Positions 15,553-23,785 are shown, counted from the first letter of the stretch. The stretch is DNA of 64,000 bases from Saccharofermentans sp. (GCA_024688685.1 JAILDX010000017.1:1-64000), one strand, 5' to 3'. Notes: generated from the sequence alone by a model not told the origin. Numbers and translations: made by a program.

Positions 15553-16150
15553 GTGCCTCTTCACCTGTAAGGAATGGGAGAGGCTGAAAATGAAGGGGGT
15601 GGCTTACAAAGAATTGCTTTTGTTTTTGTATAAAAAGTCATCCCGGCTATATAACCCTTCACTCTTACTGGACAAAGGAAGCTTTTTGACAGCCCGTTTT
15701 TGCTTTGTTCATTTGCACAAACTTCCTTCGTTCAGTTCTGTAATATCCCTTCACTTACTAGAAATGGGAGAGGGCAAATTTATGCGGGGTCGGTTAACAA
15801 AAATCACTTCCATGTTTTGTGCAACATGTCGTTCCCGATAAATCTCCCTTCACTAAGAGGGACTGGGAGAAGGCAAAATTAGGGGGTCTGGCTAAACAAA
15901 AATTGTTCAATGCTTGTTTAGGATGTCATCCCGGATAAATCTCCCTTCACTACTACTGGACATTGACCTCTGTTTTTGCGGGGTGTTTACGCAAAAAAAC
16001 TCCAGTTGAACCGGTATGGTGTACAACTGAAGTCCTGTATTCTTGCTAATTGCTGTCAAAAGAGATGATGCAGCTATTGTGATCGGATATATCACCTCTC
16101 ATTATTAAGGTGTGGGAGAAGGCCAAATGGGACAAAATTTTCGAACTTTT
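15553..16150 (+). repeat. Degenerate tandem array of about 99-bp hairpin repeats
   Basis: Three clear direct units are 15575-15674, 15765-15863 and 15864-15962 (the last two adjacent). Each starts TGGGAGARGGC, has a GGGG...GG-TAAC-AAAAA stretch, then TCCCGATAAAT-like sequence, and ends CCCTTCACT...GGAC. Decayed units fill 15675-15764 and 15963-16110. At each junction the arms pair, with sequence varying: GCCTCT/AGAGGC, TCTCCC/GGGAGA, TCCC/GGGA. Open frames across it are not gene-like. Paired positions that change together point to RNA (or protein-bound DNA) structure. Confidence 0.6.
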
Positions 16151-16348
16151 TTAAAACAAGCAAAAAAACGCCCATGGTGTAAAAAAATGCTTACACCTTG
16201 AGCGATAAATCTGCGATTGATAACAATAGTTCTACGATTATTCAGTTGTAATGGAATTAGTTATCAAGAGTTCTTTACTCCCGTGTTATAATACCTAATG
16301 ATAGAGGGATTTCCTTTGTCGATTAACTTTTAATACTCTAGACAATTG

Positions 16349-17368
16349 ATGATGACAACATTACTTTATGAAATATTAAATATTCTGTTCCAATTCACAG
16401 TGTTTGTTGTGGGAATATGGTTCACGATATTTATTATTGCGATAATCGAAGCTTTTGTAGCAAAAGTCTTCAAATTGAGGATTCGTTCATTCAAGATATT
16501 TAATAGAAGATACACGTGTGTTGATGATAGGATGGTGCTATATAAAGAACGGTTTTCATTCTTTACCACTTGTGAAGTTGGTTCGGTTCCCGGTCATCAG
16601 CTAACAAAAAAGAAGGATGCATTGATTACTTGCATCGTTATTTTGATTCCAAGCATCGGTTTTTTAGTTGCAACGGTTCTGTTCATGATGTTCGTATTAA
16701 GCAAGAAAGAACCATTGTTCTTTAATCCTTTCTTGGGTTTCATTTCAGGTGTTGGCTTAACATCTGCAATGCTTATTATCATTACCATTTTCCGTTTCCC
16801 GATAGGATCAAAGAAACTACATTCATTTACTAACGAAAAGGTCAGCGAATTGCGTTCGGCTCGTGCACTTGAAGAAATAGAAATGCCGGCGCTAAATAGT
16901 CTTGCTGACTATAAAAAAGATCGACACTCAGAAATTCGTTATCAGACACTGTTCTTTCTAGTTTCTGAAATGAGAAAAGATATTAGTTCTATGGATGAAG
17001 TTGTTCGATGGTATGAAGATTATTTACAATCGGAACAAGAACGGAGTTTAAAACTACTAGAGACACTTGCTCAAAAGGCTATGTATAAAGACCTAATTCG
17101 GTATTACAGCACTTGGCGGATTGATCAGAAAAAAGCATCTGAGTACTATAAAATGCTACCTGAAGCAGAACTTCTTGATGATAAAGATGCCAATGGTCGA
17201 AGACTGCTAGCATATTATTCGAAAAACATTCTCAATGATTTTTCAAAAGCCATGGAATACTGTCTAGAAGGGTTACACGCATTAGACGATCCCAACACCC
17301 CACTAGCTAAACTTGAAATAGATAATGAAAGGCAACTTCTTTTAGATTTAAGAGCAAGCCTAACTTAA
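16349..17368 (+). CDS. Membrane protein of the mobile element, degenerate S2P-like N-terminus
   Basis: 339 residues. Hydrophobic helices lie near residues 9-35, 80-105 and 118-138, followed by a soluble helical region of about 190 residues rich in Lys and Glu. The stretch IEAFVAKVFKLRIRSFKIF resembles the AAKLFGVKVxxFSIGFG segment after the HExxH motif of M50 site-2 proteases, but the catalytic His and Glu positions are Ile, Ala and Glu, so it would not be a protease. This resemblance is tentative. The soluble tail has TPR-like helices (ALEEIEMPALNSLADYKKDR). The start is uncertain: two consecutive ATGs and no Shine-Dalgarno. GC content is clearly lower than that of chromosomal neighbours. 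Confidence 0.6.
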   Translation: MMTTLLYEILNILFQFTVFVVGIWFTIFIIAIIEAFVAKVFKLRIRSFKIFNRRYTCVDDRMVLYKERFSFFTTCEVGSVPGHQLTKKKDALITCIVILIPSIGFLVATVLFMMFVLSKKEPLFFNPFLGFISGVGLTSAMLIIITIFRFPIGSKKLHSFTNEKVSELRSARALEEIEMPALNSLADYKKDRHSEIRYQTLFFLVSEMRKDISSMDEVVRWYEDYLQSEQERSLKLLETLAQKAMYKDLIRYYSTWRIDQKKASEYYKMLPEAELLDDKDANGRRLLAYYSKNILNDFSKAMEYCLEGLHALDDPNTPLAKLEIDNERQLLLDLRASLT

Positions 17369-17496
17369 ATCTGTTAGAAGCTTAAACAAGAAATTCGCAA
17401 TTATACGTACTAGGCATAGTGTATAATTAATCTGGCAGAGCTCTTGCTTTGTCGAGACTATTTTAAACTTCTGATCTGATTTGAAAGAACACGGTT

Positions 17497-17784
17497 ATGT
17501 TAATAAAACCTATTGCAAGACAAATGGAAGAAGAAAAACGCATACTTAAGGAGAGTGGGCGTTTGTATAAGTCACAGATCAAAGGCGTTTCTGATTTGAT
17601 ATGGTCTTTAGCATTGATATCAATAAGCAGCAATAAAGAGCATTTGAAAGAATGGTTCAATTCGCCCGTTCCGGCTTTTAAAGGCCGTACACCGCTAAAC
17701 GTATTAAGTGACGGCTCAAAAGGCGAGAAGATCATTTTTGAAGGTCTGTTGAAAATAAGAGACGGTTTTCCCTGCGGAGATTAA
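17497..17784 (+). CDS. MbcA/ParS/Xre-type antitoxin domain protein, no toxin partner
   Basis: 95 residues. The C-terminal half, EWFNSPVPAFKGRTPLNVLS, matches the toxin-binding domain (DUF2384) of MbcA/ParS/Xre antitoxins, whose signature is the W-x-x-x-PxPAFxGxTPL block. Such antitoxins usually pair with an adjacent RES-domain NAD-degrading toxin. Neither neighbour is a RES protein, and the usual Xre-like DNA-binding N-terminus is short or absent. It could be an orphan anti-toxin protecting against other elements, or a decayed module. Shine-Dalgarno is weak. Confidence 0.65.
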   Translation: MLIKPIARQMEEEKRILKESGRLYKSQIKGVSDLIWSLALISISSNKEHLKEWFNSPVPAFKGRTPLNVLSDGSKGEKIIFEGLLKIRDGFPCGD

Positions 17785-17817
17785 ATAGGTTTATCGCAAT
17801 TTTCTCGACAAAAAGAA

Positions 17818-17843
17818 ATGTCTCGGAGCATGCCCCGAGACCT
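17818..17843. terminator. Bidirectional terminator
   Basis: GTCTCGG-AGCATG-CCCCGAGAC between convergent genes, with a T-rich tail on the minus strand (ATTTCTTTTTG). Confidence 0.75.
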
Positions 17844-17860
17844 TATTCAGTATGACATTT

Positions 17861-18487
17861 TTATTCGTACAGTTCCTTATCGAGTTCCCAAACACCACAC
17901 GGAACACCTTCGTTGTGCATTGAACGGTTAAACCATGCGTTCGGATCATCATCAACAGAATTACCATAATCCTTAATATTCATGTGATTTGTCACATAGT
18001 TGCCTGCCGAATCAAATATCAGTTCAACCCATCCGGGGTTTTCAACCGTTCCGCCGACAAAAATCACATTTCTTGAACCATCACTATTAACAATCTCATA
18101 ACGATAGTATTCGGTATAGCTACACTGATCAGTTACATCAATCTTGGTATTTCCGATAACCAGATATAATCTGCCATCCTGAACAAGCGTGTAGTCCTTG
18201 TTTTCGTCGTAATCGATAGATACAACAGACTCGTTCGGAAGCTGTTCGACTGTGATTTCCTGACCATTTGCAGTGAATACCCTTATCAGCCTGGTTGCAG
18301 CATTAACTATCTGTGTCCTTGTTGTCGGAATTACCATTAGAATTACAATTGTAGCCGCAGCTACAGCTACGGAACTAATCCCAACTCTGTTTTTGTTCTT
18401 TGTCTTGCCAATAGCAGCCTCCATTTCTGACTTACGGTCAGAATCAAGACTGATCTTTCCATATGTACTTTTAAATTGATTTTCCAT
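17861..18487 (-). CDS. Putative anti-sigma factor (single-pass membrane protein)
   Basis: 208 residues: a cytoplasmic N-terminus of about 35 residues, one hydrophobic helix (about 36-58, VGISSVAVAAATIVILMVIP), then an extracytoplasmic domain. The gene starts 3 bases after the ECF sigma gene, with GGAGGAATAAAT upstream, which is the standard arrangement of sigma and its membrane-bound inhibitor. No ZAS zinc motif (HxxxCxxC) is visible in the short cytoplasmic part, so the assignment rests on context and topology. The external domain could sense a surface signal. Confidence 0.6.
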   Translation of the reverse strand: MENQFKSTYGKISLDSDRKSEMEAAIGKTKNKNRVGISSVAVAAATIVILMVIPTTRTQIVNAATRLIRVFTANGQEITVEQLPNESVVSIDYDENKDYTLVQDGRLYLVIGNTKIDVTDQCSYTEYYRYEIVNSDGSRNVIFVGGTVENPGWVELIFDSAGNYVTNHMNIKDYGNSVDDDPNAWFNRSMHNEGVPCGVWELDKELYE

Positions 18488-18489
18488 AT

Positions 18490-18960
18490 TTATTCCTCCA
18501 GTGCTTTCTTCAATTCTTCTTTGCCCCTGCTGATCCTCATTGCAACAGCTGATTCCGATAGTCTGAGAATTCCGGAAATCTCTTTGTAGGAATAGCCTTC
18601 ATAGTAATGAAGATAGATCGGCATCCTGAACTTCCTGTCAATTTTGCAAAGTGCGTTATAAAGCGAATCATCCTCTGGTAAATACTCAGATGTTCCGATC
18701 ACTTCCGTATAGTTATCAATGTCAACAGATGAGTTGTATCTTGGAGATTTCAGATAGTCCTTACAGGCATTTGCAGTTATCTTGAGCAGATATGATTTTT
18801 CCTTATCCCGCCTTATTACAAAAGGCCTTGATATCAGCTTAACGAAAATATCCTGAACAATATCTTCGGCTTCGCATTTACTGCCGACATAAGACAATGC
18901 AAATCTGTAAAGATCATCACCGTATTTGGAAAACAATCTCAAAACAGCATCGTTTTTCAA
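18490..18960 (-). CDS. ECF-type RNA polymerase sigma factor
   Basis: 156 residues. Region 2 is YRFALSYVGSKCEAEDIVQD with IFVKLIS. Region 4 is YLHYYEGYSYKEISGILRLS followed by ESAVAMRISRGKEELKKAL. There are no extra domains. I take the TTG at 18960 as start because GGAGG lies 7 bases before it; the earlier in-frame TTG at 18966 is too close. It is cotranscribed with the membrane protein just downstream. It lies inside the mobile element, so it may switch element or host genes in response to an envelope signal (inference). Confidence 0.88.
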   Translation of the reverse strand: MKNDAVLRLFSKYGDDLYRFALSYVGSKCEAEDIVQDIFVKLISRPFVIRRDKEKSYLLKITANACKDYLKSPRYNSSVDIDNYTEVIGTSEYLPEDDSLYNALCKIDRKFRMPIYLHYYEGYSYKEISGILRLSESAVAMRISRGKEELKKALEE

Positions 18961-19065
18961 TGACAAACCTCCTTCTTGTTATTTGAGATCTCACCCATAC
19001 TACGATTTTAAAGTCGTTTTTCTCACATTTCCGAACAAGAGTTTTTTAGAGAATAATGTATATTG

Positions 19066-19102
19066 CAAAAAACAGCGACCGGACTATGTTTCCGATCGCT
19101 GT
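19066..19102 (-). terminator. Intrinsic terminator downstream of tRNA-Ser
   Basis: On the minus strand ACAGCGA-TCGGAAACATAGTCCGG-TCGCTGT followed by TTTTTT. It lies on the element side of the right attachment site and would end the tRNA transcript. Confidence 0.7.
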
Positions 19103-19136
19103 CTTGGTTGGGCATACTTTTTAAAATGTCGTACAG

Positions 19137-19156
19137 TTTGTAGTAAGTTTGTAGTA
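19137..19156 (+). repeat. Candidate integrase arm sites, right end
   Basis: TTTGTAGTAAGTTTGTAGTA repeats the motif found beside int at 10732-10752, in the same orientation. Confidence 0.6.
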
Positions 19157-19232
19157 AACCACCACTTCAAGGAAAAGCAAAAGTCTGCAAACCCCTGATT
19201 CTATTGACTTTTTACGACGCCCATTACGTTTT

Positions 19233-19251
19233 TGGCGGAGAAGGAGGGATT
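19233..19251 (+). repeat. Right attachment site (attR), within tRNA-Ser
   Basis: TGGCGGAGAAGG is the CCA end and acceptor strand of the tRNA gene and matches attL at 10586. Confidence 0.8.
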
Positions 19252-19325
19252 CGAACCCTCGAAACCCTTTTGGGGTTTACACGATTTCCAGTCGTGCGCC
19301 CTCGACCAGGCTAGGCGACTTCTCC
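19233..19325 (-). tRNA. tRNA-Ser(GGA)
   Basis: 93 bases including encoded CCA. Acceptor GGAGAAG pairs with CTTCTCC; the anticodon arm ACGACT-GGA-AATCGT gives anticodon GGA; a long variable arm (CCCCAAAAGGGG type) and GGTTCGAATCC T-arm are typical of serine tRNA. Its 3' end is the insertion site of the mobile element and is still intact. Confidence 0.96.
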
Positions 19326-19344
19326 GTGTGCTATTGCGCAGATT

Positions 19345-19373
19345 ATTTTACTTGCTTTGCCTATATTTGTCAA
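19345..19373 (-). promoter_or_regulatory. Promoter of tRNA-Ser
   Basis: On the minus strand TTGACA (19373-19368), 17-base spacer, TAAAAT (19350-19345), 20 bases before the tRNA. Confidence 0.8.
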
Positions 19374-19439
19374 CTTATAACAATGAGCCTGTGATATAAT
19401 CAGTTTCGCAATAAATAGAGTTTCAGGGCGAGCACACAA

Positions 19440-21779
19440 ATGAACTTAAAGGAATTGGAAATCGGCAAGAGCGCCATTATCACCGAAGTCGGAGGTGAAG
19501 GTGCGTTAAGGCAGCATTTTCTGGACATGGGAGTTATTCCCGGTGTCGAGGTAACTGTCATCAAATACGCCCCGCTCGGCGACCCCATAGAATTGATGCT
19601 CCACGGGTATCAGCTCACCCTGAGGCTTGATGATGCGGCCAGGATATCGGTCGAACCTGTTTCGAAGAAGGAAGAGGAAGAGAGCAGGAAAAAGATCAAG
19701 TCCAAGACGCACCACCCCGGTCTCGGCGAGGGAGGCAAGTTCCATCCCAAGGGAAGCGGCGACCCGCTGCCGGACGACACGGTGCTCACGTTTGCGCTGG
19801 TCGGCAATCAGAACAGCGGCAAGACGACACTTTTCAACCGCCTGACAGGCTCGAACCAGCACGTCGGCAATTTCCCCGGCGTCACTGTCGACTGCAAGGA
19901 CGGTGCGATCATCGGCCACCCCAACACGAAGGTAACTGACCTCCCCGGCATCTATTCGATGTCACCATACAGCAGCGAGGAGATCCTGTCGCGTAATTTC
20001 GTTTTGGATACGAAGCCCCACGCAATCATAAACATAGTTGACACCACCAACATAGAACGCAACCTATACCTGACTATGCAGCTTCTCGAAATGGAGATCC
20101 CCATGGTCGTCGCCCTCAACATGATGGATGAGATCACGGCCAACGGCGGCACTGTATTCATCAACGAGATGGAGGAAGTCCTCGGAGTCCCCGTCGTTCC
20201 TATTTCGGCAGCGAAGAATCAGGGCATCGACGAGCTCATCGAGCACGCTCTCCATGTGGCACATTTTCGCGAGAAACCGCTCAGGCAGGACTTCTGCGAT
20301 GAGAACGATCACGGCGGCGCGGTCCACAGATGTCTCCATGCCGTCGCCCACTTCATACAGGATCACGCAAAAGAAGCCGGCCTCCCTATCAGATTTGCCG
20401 CGAGCAAGGTGATCGAAGGCGACCCGCTCGTTCTAGACAAGCTCGCCCTGGACGGCAATGAGCAGGAAACGATCGAACATATAGTAATCCAGATGGAGAA
20501 CGAGCGCGGGCTCGACAGGAGCGCCTCCATCGCCGATATGAGATACTCGTTTATCAACAAGGTAAGTTCTTCCTGTGTGCACAAGCCTGCGCAGAGCAAG
20601 GAACGTCTGAGGAGCGAGAAGATCGACAGGATACTGACCGGCAAATGGACGGCGATACCCTTATTTATCATCATCATGGGCCTCGTGTTCTTCCTGACTT
20701 TTAACGTTATCGGCGGCTCCATACAGAATCTCCTTGAGATGGGCATAGACAAGCTGACTGCGGTAACTGACGCGGCACTTACAAAGGCAGACGTCAACGA
20801 AGTGCTCCACAGTCTCGTTATAAAAGGCATATTCAAAGGTGTCGGAAGCGTTCTGAGCTTCGTGCCTATCATCATCACGTTGTTCTTCTTCCTTTCTATA
20901 CTTGAAGACAGCGGATATATAGCGCGCGTGGCTTTTGTTATGGATAAGATCCTCCGCAAGATCGGTCTGTCGGGACGCAGCATCGTACCCATGCTGATCG
21001 GTTTCGGGTGCACTGTTCCGGCAGTAATGTCGACGAGGACTCTTCCCTCCGAGCGCGACCGCAAGATGACGATCCTTCTGACACCGTTCATGAGCTGTTC
21101 GGCAAAGATGCCTATCTATGCGTTCTTCGTCGATGCGTTCTTCCCCCGTTACGAGGCACTGATAATGATCCTGCTGTATGTTTCGGGAATCATTATCTCC
21201 ATCCTTGTTGCACTCGTCATGAAGGGCACTATCTTTAAGGGCGAGGCAGTTCCTTTTGTAATGGAACTTCCCAACTACAGGATGCCGGGCTCAAAGAACG
21301 TCATCCAGCTTCTCTGGGAGAAAGCGAAAGACTTCCTGCAGAGGGCATTTACAGTCATCCTTGTTGCGACTGTTGTTATCTGGGCGCTGAACAGCTTTGA
21401 CTTCCAGTTCAACATGGTCACCGACCAGAGCGAAAGCATCCTGGCAGATATCGCCGGCGGCCTCATCCCGCTCATGAAACCGGTCGGTCTCGGCGACTGG
21501 AGGATAATCACCTCACTTATCAGCGGATTTATGGCAAAGGAAAGCGTGGTCTCGACGCTGGAGATCCTTTTCGGAGACAATATCACCTCCGTGATGTCCA
21601 CCGCAACCGCCCTCTCCCTCCTGGCATTCTCCCTGCTCTATACCCCCTGCATTGCGGCCATCGCTTCTATAAAGCGCGAGCTTGGTGCACGGTGGGCATT
21701 CACCGTCGTGCTCTGGCAGTGCATCGTTGCATGGATTGCAGCTTTCATAGTAAACTTGATAACCGGATTGATTTTATAA
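19440..21779 (+). CDS. feoB: Ferrous iron transporter, FeoA-FeoB fusion
   Basis: 779 residues. Residues 1-75 are a FeoA-type SH3 domain (MNLKELEIGKSAIITEVGGE, then HFLDMGVIPGVEVTVI), joined by a charged linker to the FeoB GTPase domain from about residue 118 (P-loop GNQNSGKTT, G2 GNFPGVTVD, G3 DLPGIYS). The C-terminal half spans the membrane, with the conserved GFGCTVPAVMSTRTL gate region. It takes up Fe2+ into the cytoplasm, as expected for an anaerobe. A TATAAT at 19395-19400 lies upstream. Shine-Dalgarno is weak. Length fits a fusion. Confidence 0.96.
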   Translation: MNLKELEIGKSAIITEVGGEGALRQHFLDMGVIPGVEVTVIKYAPLGDPIELMLHGYQLTLRLDDAARISVEPVSKKEEEESRKKIKSKTHHPGLGEGGKFHPKGSGDPLPDDTVLTFALVGNQNSGKTTLFNRLTGSNQHVGNFPGVTVDCKDGAIIGHPNTKVTDLPGIYSMSPYSSEEILSRNFVLDTKPHAIINIVDTTNIERNLYLTMQLLEMEIPMVVALNMMDEITANGGTVFINEMEEVLGVPVVPISAAKNQGIDELIEHALHVAHFREKPLRQDFCDENDHGGAVHRCLHAVAHFIQDHAKEAGLPIRFAASKVIEGDPLVLDKLALDGNEQETIEHIVIQMENERGLDRSASIADMRYSFINKVSSSCVHKPAQSKERLRSEKIDRILTGKWTAIPLFIIIMGLVFFLTFNVIGGSIQNLLEMGIDKLTAVTDAALTKADVNEVLHSLVIKGIFKGVGSVLSFVPIIITLFFFLSILEDSGYIARVAFVMDKILRKIGLSGRSIVPMLIGFGCTVPAVMSTRTLPSERDRKMTILLTPFMSCSAKMPIYAFFVDAFFPRYEALIMILLYVSGIIISILVALVMKGTIFKGEAVPFVMELPNYRMPGSKNVIQLLWEKAKDFLQRAFTVILVATVVIWALNSFDFQFNMVTDQSESILADIAGGLIPLMKPVGLGDWRIITSLISGFMAKESVVSTLEILFGDNITSVMSTATALSLLAFSLLYTPCIAAIASIKRELGARWAFTVVLWQCIVAWIAAFIVNLITGLIL

Positions 21780-21790
21780 GGAGAACCGAT

Positions 21791-22312
21791 ATGAGAAAAA
21801 AGATCCTGATCCTCATCACCACATTAATGGCAGCCTGCCTGTTCCTTTTCACGGGCTGCAGCGAGGAGCTTCCCGAATACGATAACATCATCACCGCGCT
21901 CGACAACTACCGTGAGCAGTATGGCAAATACCGCAACTCCGGTGACACCGCCATGATCGACATCTCACACGAAGACACAACGACCATCTCCGGCGATCCC
22001 TGCAAATCCTACTATATCAAATCACCCGACGGAAAGTTCGAGACCGTAACCCTCGAGGTCAATGACGGCAATCTGCTCTCCGTTGACGAATACTTCCACC
22101 TTTCCGACAAGGCGTTCACCGTCGTCAGATCCTACATCGATCCCGAAACATACACCCCGGTCATCAACCGCTACTACGTATTCTTCGGCAAGGTCTACCG
22201 CATCGATGATGAGGCCGGGTCACTGGTAAAAGTCGACGACGAGACCGCATCCCAGTTCTACACATCGTTCTCCGACCTCGTCGCAAAATACGGCGGTTCC
22301 AATGACGCTTAA
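21791..22312 (+). CDS. Small lipoprotein, unknown function
   Basis: 173 residues starting MRKKILILITTLMAACLFLF, with lipobox LFTGC, so it is secreted and lipid-anchored. The start follows AAGGAGA, 12 bases after feoB. Its last 11 bases overlap the start of azlC, so it sits in a feoB-lipoprotein-azlC-azlD transcript. The body is mixed alpha/beta, with no recognised motif. Confidence 0.75.
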   Translation: MRKKILILITTLMAACLFLFTGCSEELPEYDNIITALDNYREQYGKYRNSGDTAMIDISHEDTTTISGDPCKSYYIKSPDGKFETVTLEVNDGNLLSVDEYFHLSDKAFTVVRSYIDPETYTPVINRYYVFFGKVYRIDDEAGSLVKVDDETASQFYTSFSDLVAKYGGSNDA

Positions 22313-23006
22313 ACAGGGCATCAAAGACGGACTCGCAATCGGATTAGGATATCTTTCGGTATCCTTTTCTTTTGGCATCCTCGCAGTCACGAGCGGTCTC
22401 TCCTGGTGGCAGGCTGTCCTCGTCTCCTTCACCAACCTGACCTCTGCCGGCCAGGTCGCAGGAGTCGGCATCATGGCCTCCGGCGGCGGCCTTCTCGAAA
22501 TGGCAATCGCCACACTCGTCATCAACCTCCGCTATGCACTTATGGCCATATCCCTCTCACAGAAAACAGATGAGTCCATGACCACCCCCGCCCGCCTCTT
22601 CACCGGCTTCTTCATAACCGACGAGATCTTCGGCGTGGCCTCGAGTGGTAATCAGGCTGTTTCGCGCACATACATGACAGGTCTCGGCATCCTCCCTGTC
22701 GCCGGCTGGACTCTCGGCACCCTTCTCGGCGCCGTCCTCGGCAACATCCTGCCGTCCACCGTCACCAATGCCCTGTCGATCGCGATCTACGGCATGTTCA
22801 TAGCCATAATCATCCCAGCCGCCCGCAAGTCGAAAGCGATCCTCATCGTAAGCATCATCGCAGTCTGCCTGTCATGCATCTTCTACTACGTCCCATTCCT
22901 AAACTCGCACGTCTCTTCAGGCTTTGCGATCATAATATGCTCCATAGTGGCCGCTTTGGCCGGCGCCATTTTTATGCCGGTAAAGGAGGACGAAACGAAT
23001 GGATAA
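22302..23006 (+). CDS. azlC: AzlC-family branched-chain amino acid exporter, large subunit
   Basis: 234 residues with about seven membrane helices. The beginning KQGIKDGLAIGLGYLSVSFS, then FGILAVTSGLS and FTNLTSAGQVAGVGIM, is diagnostic of AzlC. With AzlD it exports branched-chain amino acids and analogues across the cytoplasmic membrane. It starts within the preceding lipoprotein gene (11-base overlap, translational coupling) and overlaps azlD by 8 bases. Confidence 0.93.
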   Translation: MTLKQGIKDGLAIGLGYLSVSFSFGILAVTSGLSWWQAVLVSFTNLTSAGQVAGVGIMASGGGLLEMAIATLVINLRYALMAISLSQKTDESMTTPARLFTGFFITDEIFGVASSGNQAVSRTYMTGLGILPVAGWTLGTLLGAVLGNILPSTVTNALSIAIYGMFIAIIIPAARKSKAILIVSIIAVCLSCIFYYVPFLNSHVSSGFAIIICSIVAALAGAIFMPVKEDETNG

Positions 23007-23325
23007 CCTTTTGTTTTTCCCATTGCTCCTCGTTATGGCACTCGTAACTTATCTTATCCGCGCAGTACCGTTTGTGCTGTTCCGCAAGAAGATTTCGAAC
23101 CCGCGCCTGAAAGCGTTCTTCGACTATATTCCGTACGCCGTTCTGTCGTCCATGACATTCCCCGCGATCCTTTATTCGACGGGCTCCGTGCTGAGCGCAG
23201 CTGCAGGTCTTTTTGTCGCACTGTTCCTGTCGTGGCGCGGAAAAAGCTTGCTCGTAGTGGCACTGGCGACGAGCTTGACTGTTTTGGGAGTTAGTTTGCT
23301 GATGACAGTTATGCAAGTGGCGTGA
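22999..23325 (+). CDS. azlD: AzlD-family branched-chain amino acid exporter, small subunit
   Basis: 108 residues, four hydrophobic helices. ALVTYLIRAVPFVLF and the block FDYIPYAVLSSMTFPAILYS are typical of AzlD. It is the partner of the overlapping AzlC, with TAAAGGAGGACG before the start. Length is normal. Confidence 0.93.
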   Translation: MDNLLFFPLLLVMALVTYLIRAVPFVLFRKKISNPRLKAFFDYIPYAVLSSMTFPAILYSTGSVLSAAAGLFVALFLSWRGKSLLVVALATSLTVLGVSLLMTVMQVA

Positions 23326-23375
23326 GCGCTTGCTACCTTCACTTTACCCCGTACTATATTTTACCCCGCCCTTCG

Positions 23376-23490
23376 ATTACCGATACCGTTACCGATTTTT
23401 CTTAAAAACTCGCAAATCTTGGTAATCTGCTATTGAATTACCGAACTCGTTACCGATTTTCTTCAAAAACTCATAAATATCGGTAATTTG
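23376..23490 (+). repeat. TTACCGAT repeat, two tandem units (family 3)
   Basis: Units start at 23376 and 23437 (61-bp period): ATTACCGA..CGTTACCGATTTT, CTT-AAAAACTC, then GGTAAT. Each unit folds as a hairpin between ATTACCGA and (C/T)GGTAAT. The same pair of units occurs in inverse orientation at 46293-46404. Confidence 0.7.
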
Positions 23491-23540
23491 CAAGTCACGT
23501 GCTGAGTCTGCTGACGTCAGTGGCGTTTGTTACACAAGCT

Positions 23541-23578
23541 ATTACACAAAAAACATTTCAGCGCGTTTTTTGTGTAAT
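23541..23578. repeat. Perfect 14-bp inverted repeat upstream of tRNA-Thr
   Basis: ATTACACAAAAAAC and GTTTTTTGTGTAAT are exact reverse complements with a 10-base loop. It could terminate transcription entering from azlD. Confidence 0.6.
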
Positions 23579-23600
23579 AACATCCCCCGCTCACTCATTA

Positions 23601-23629
23601 TTGCCGTTATCATAAGTTTATGATATACT
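23601..23629 (+). promoter_or_regulatory. Promoter of tRNA-Thr
   Basis: TTGCCG (23601-23606), 17-base spacer, TATACT (23624-23629), 19 bases before the tRNA. Confidence 0.75.
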
Positions 23630-23648
23630 TCAATCCGCAAATAAAAGT

Positions 23649-23724
23649 GCCTCTATAGCTCAGTAGGTAGAGCGCATCCATGGTAAGGATGAGGTCGCCG
23701 GTTCGATCCCGGCTGGAGGCTCCA
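23649..23724 (+). tRNA. tRNA-Thr(GGT)
   Basis: 76 bases with encoded CCA. Acceptor GCCTCTA pairs with TGGAGGC; anticodon arm CATCC-ATGGTAA-GGATG gives anticodon GGT; T-arm GGTTCGATCCC is canonical. Confidence 0.96.
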
Positions 23725-23785
23725 ATACATTTTATAATACACCTTACAAATGATTGAACTATCGAATCCAGAGGAGAAAACTAAC

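Larger units (their letters stand above)
10586..19244. mobile_element. Integrative mobilizable element in tRNA-Ser(GGA), about 8.65 kb
   Basis: TGGCGGAGAAGG occurs at 10586-10597 and again at 19233-19244, where it is the 3' end (including CCA) of the tRNA-Ser gene; with near-matching flanks the identity is 17 of 19. A tyrosine integrase lies just inside the left copy. Both ends carry the same tandem motif TTTGTAGTAAGTT-(C)TGTAGTA (10732-10752 and 19137-19156), which fits integrase arm sites. Inside are an excisionase-like gene, MobV relaxase with a nick site, a RepA-like ATPase, a long non-coding structured block and four cargo genes. No conjugation genes are present, so transfer would depend on a helper element. 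Confidence 0.85.

Noticed and set aside
15575..15962. CRISPR array
   Set aside because: The repeats are about 99 bases, degenerate and adjacent, without short identical repeats and unique spacers, and there are no cas genes.
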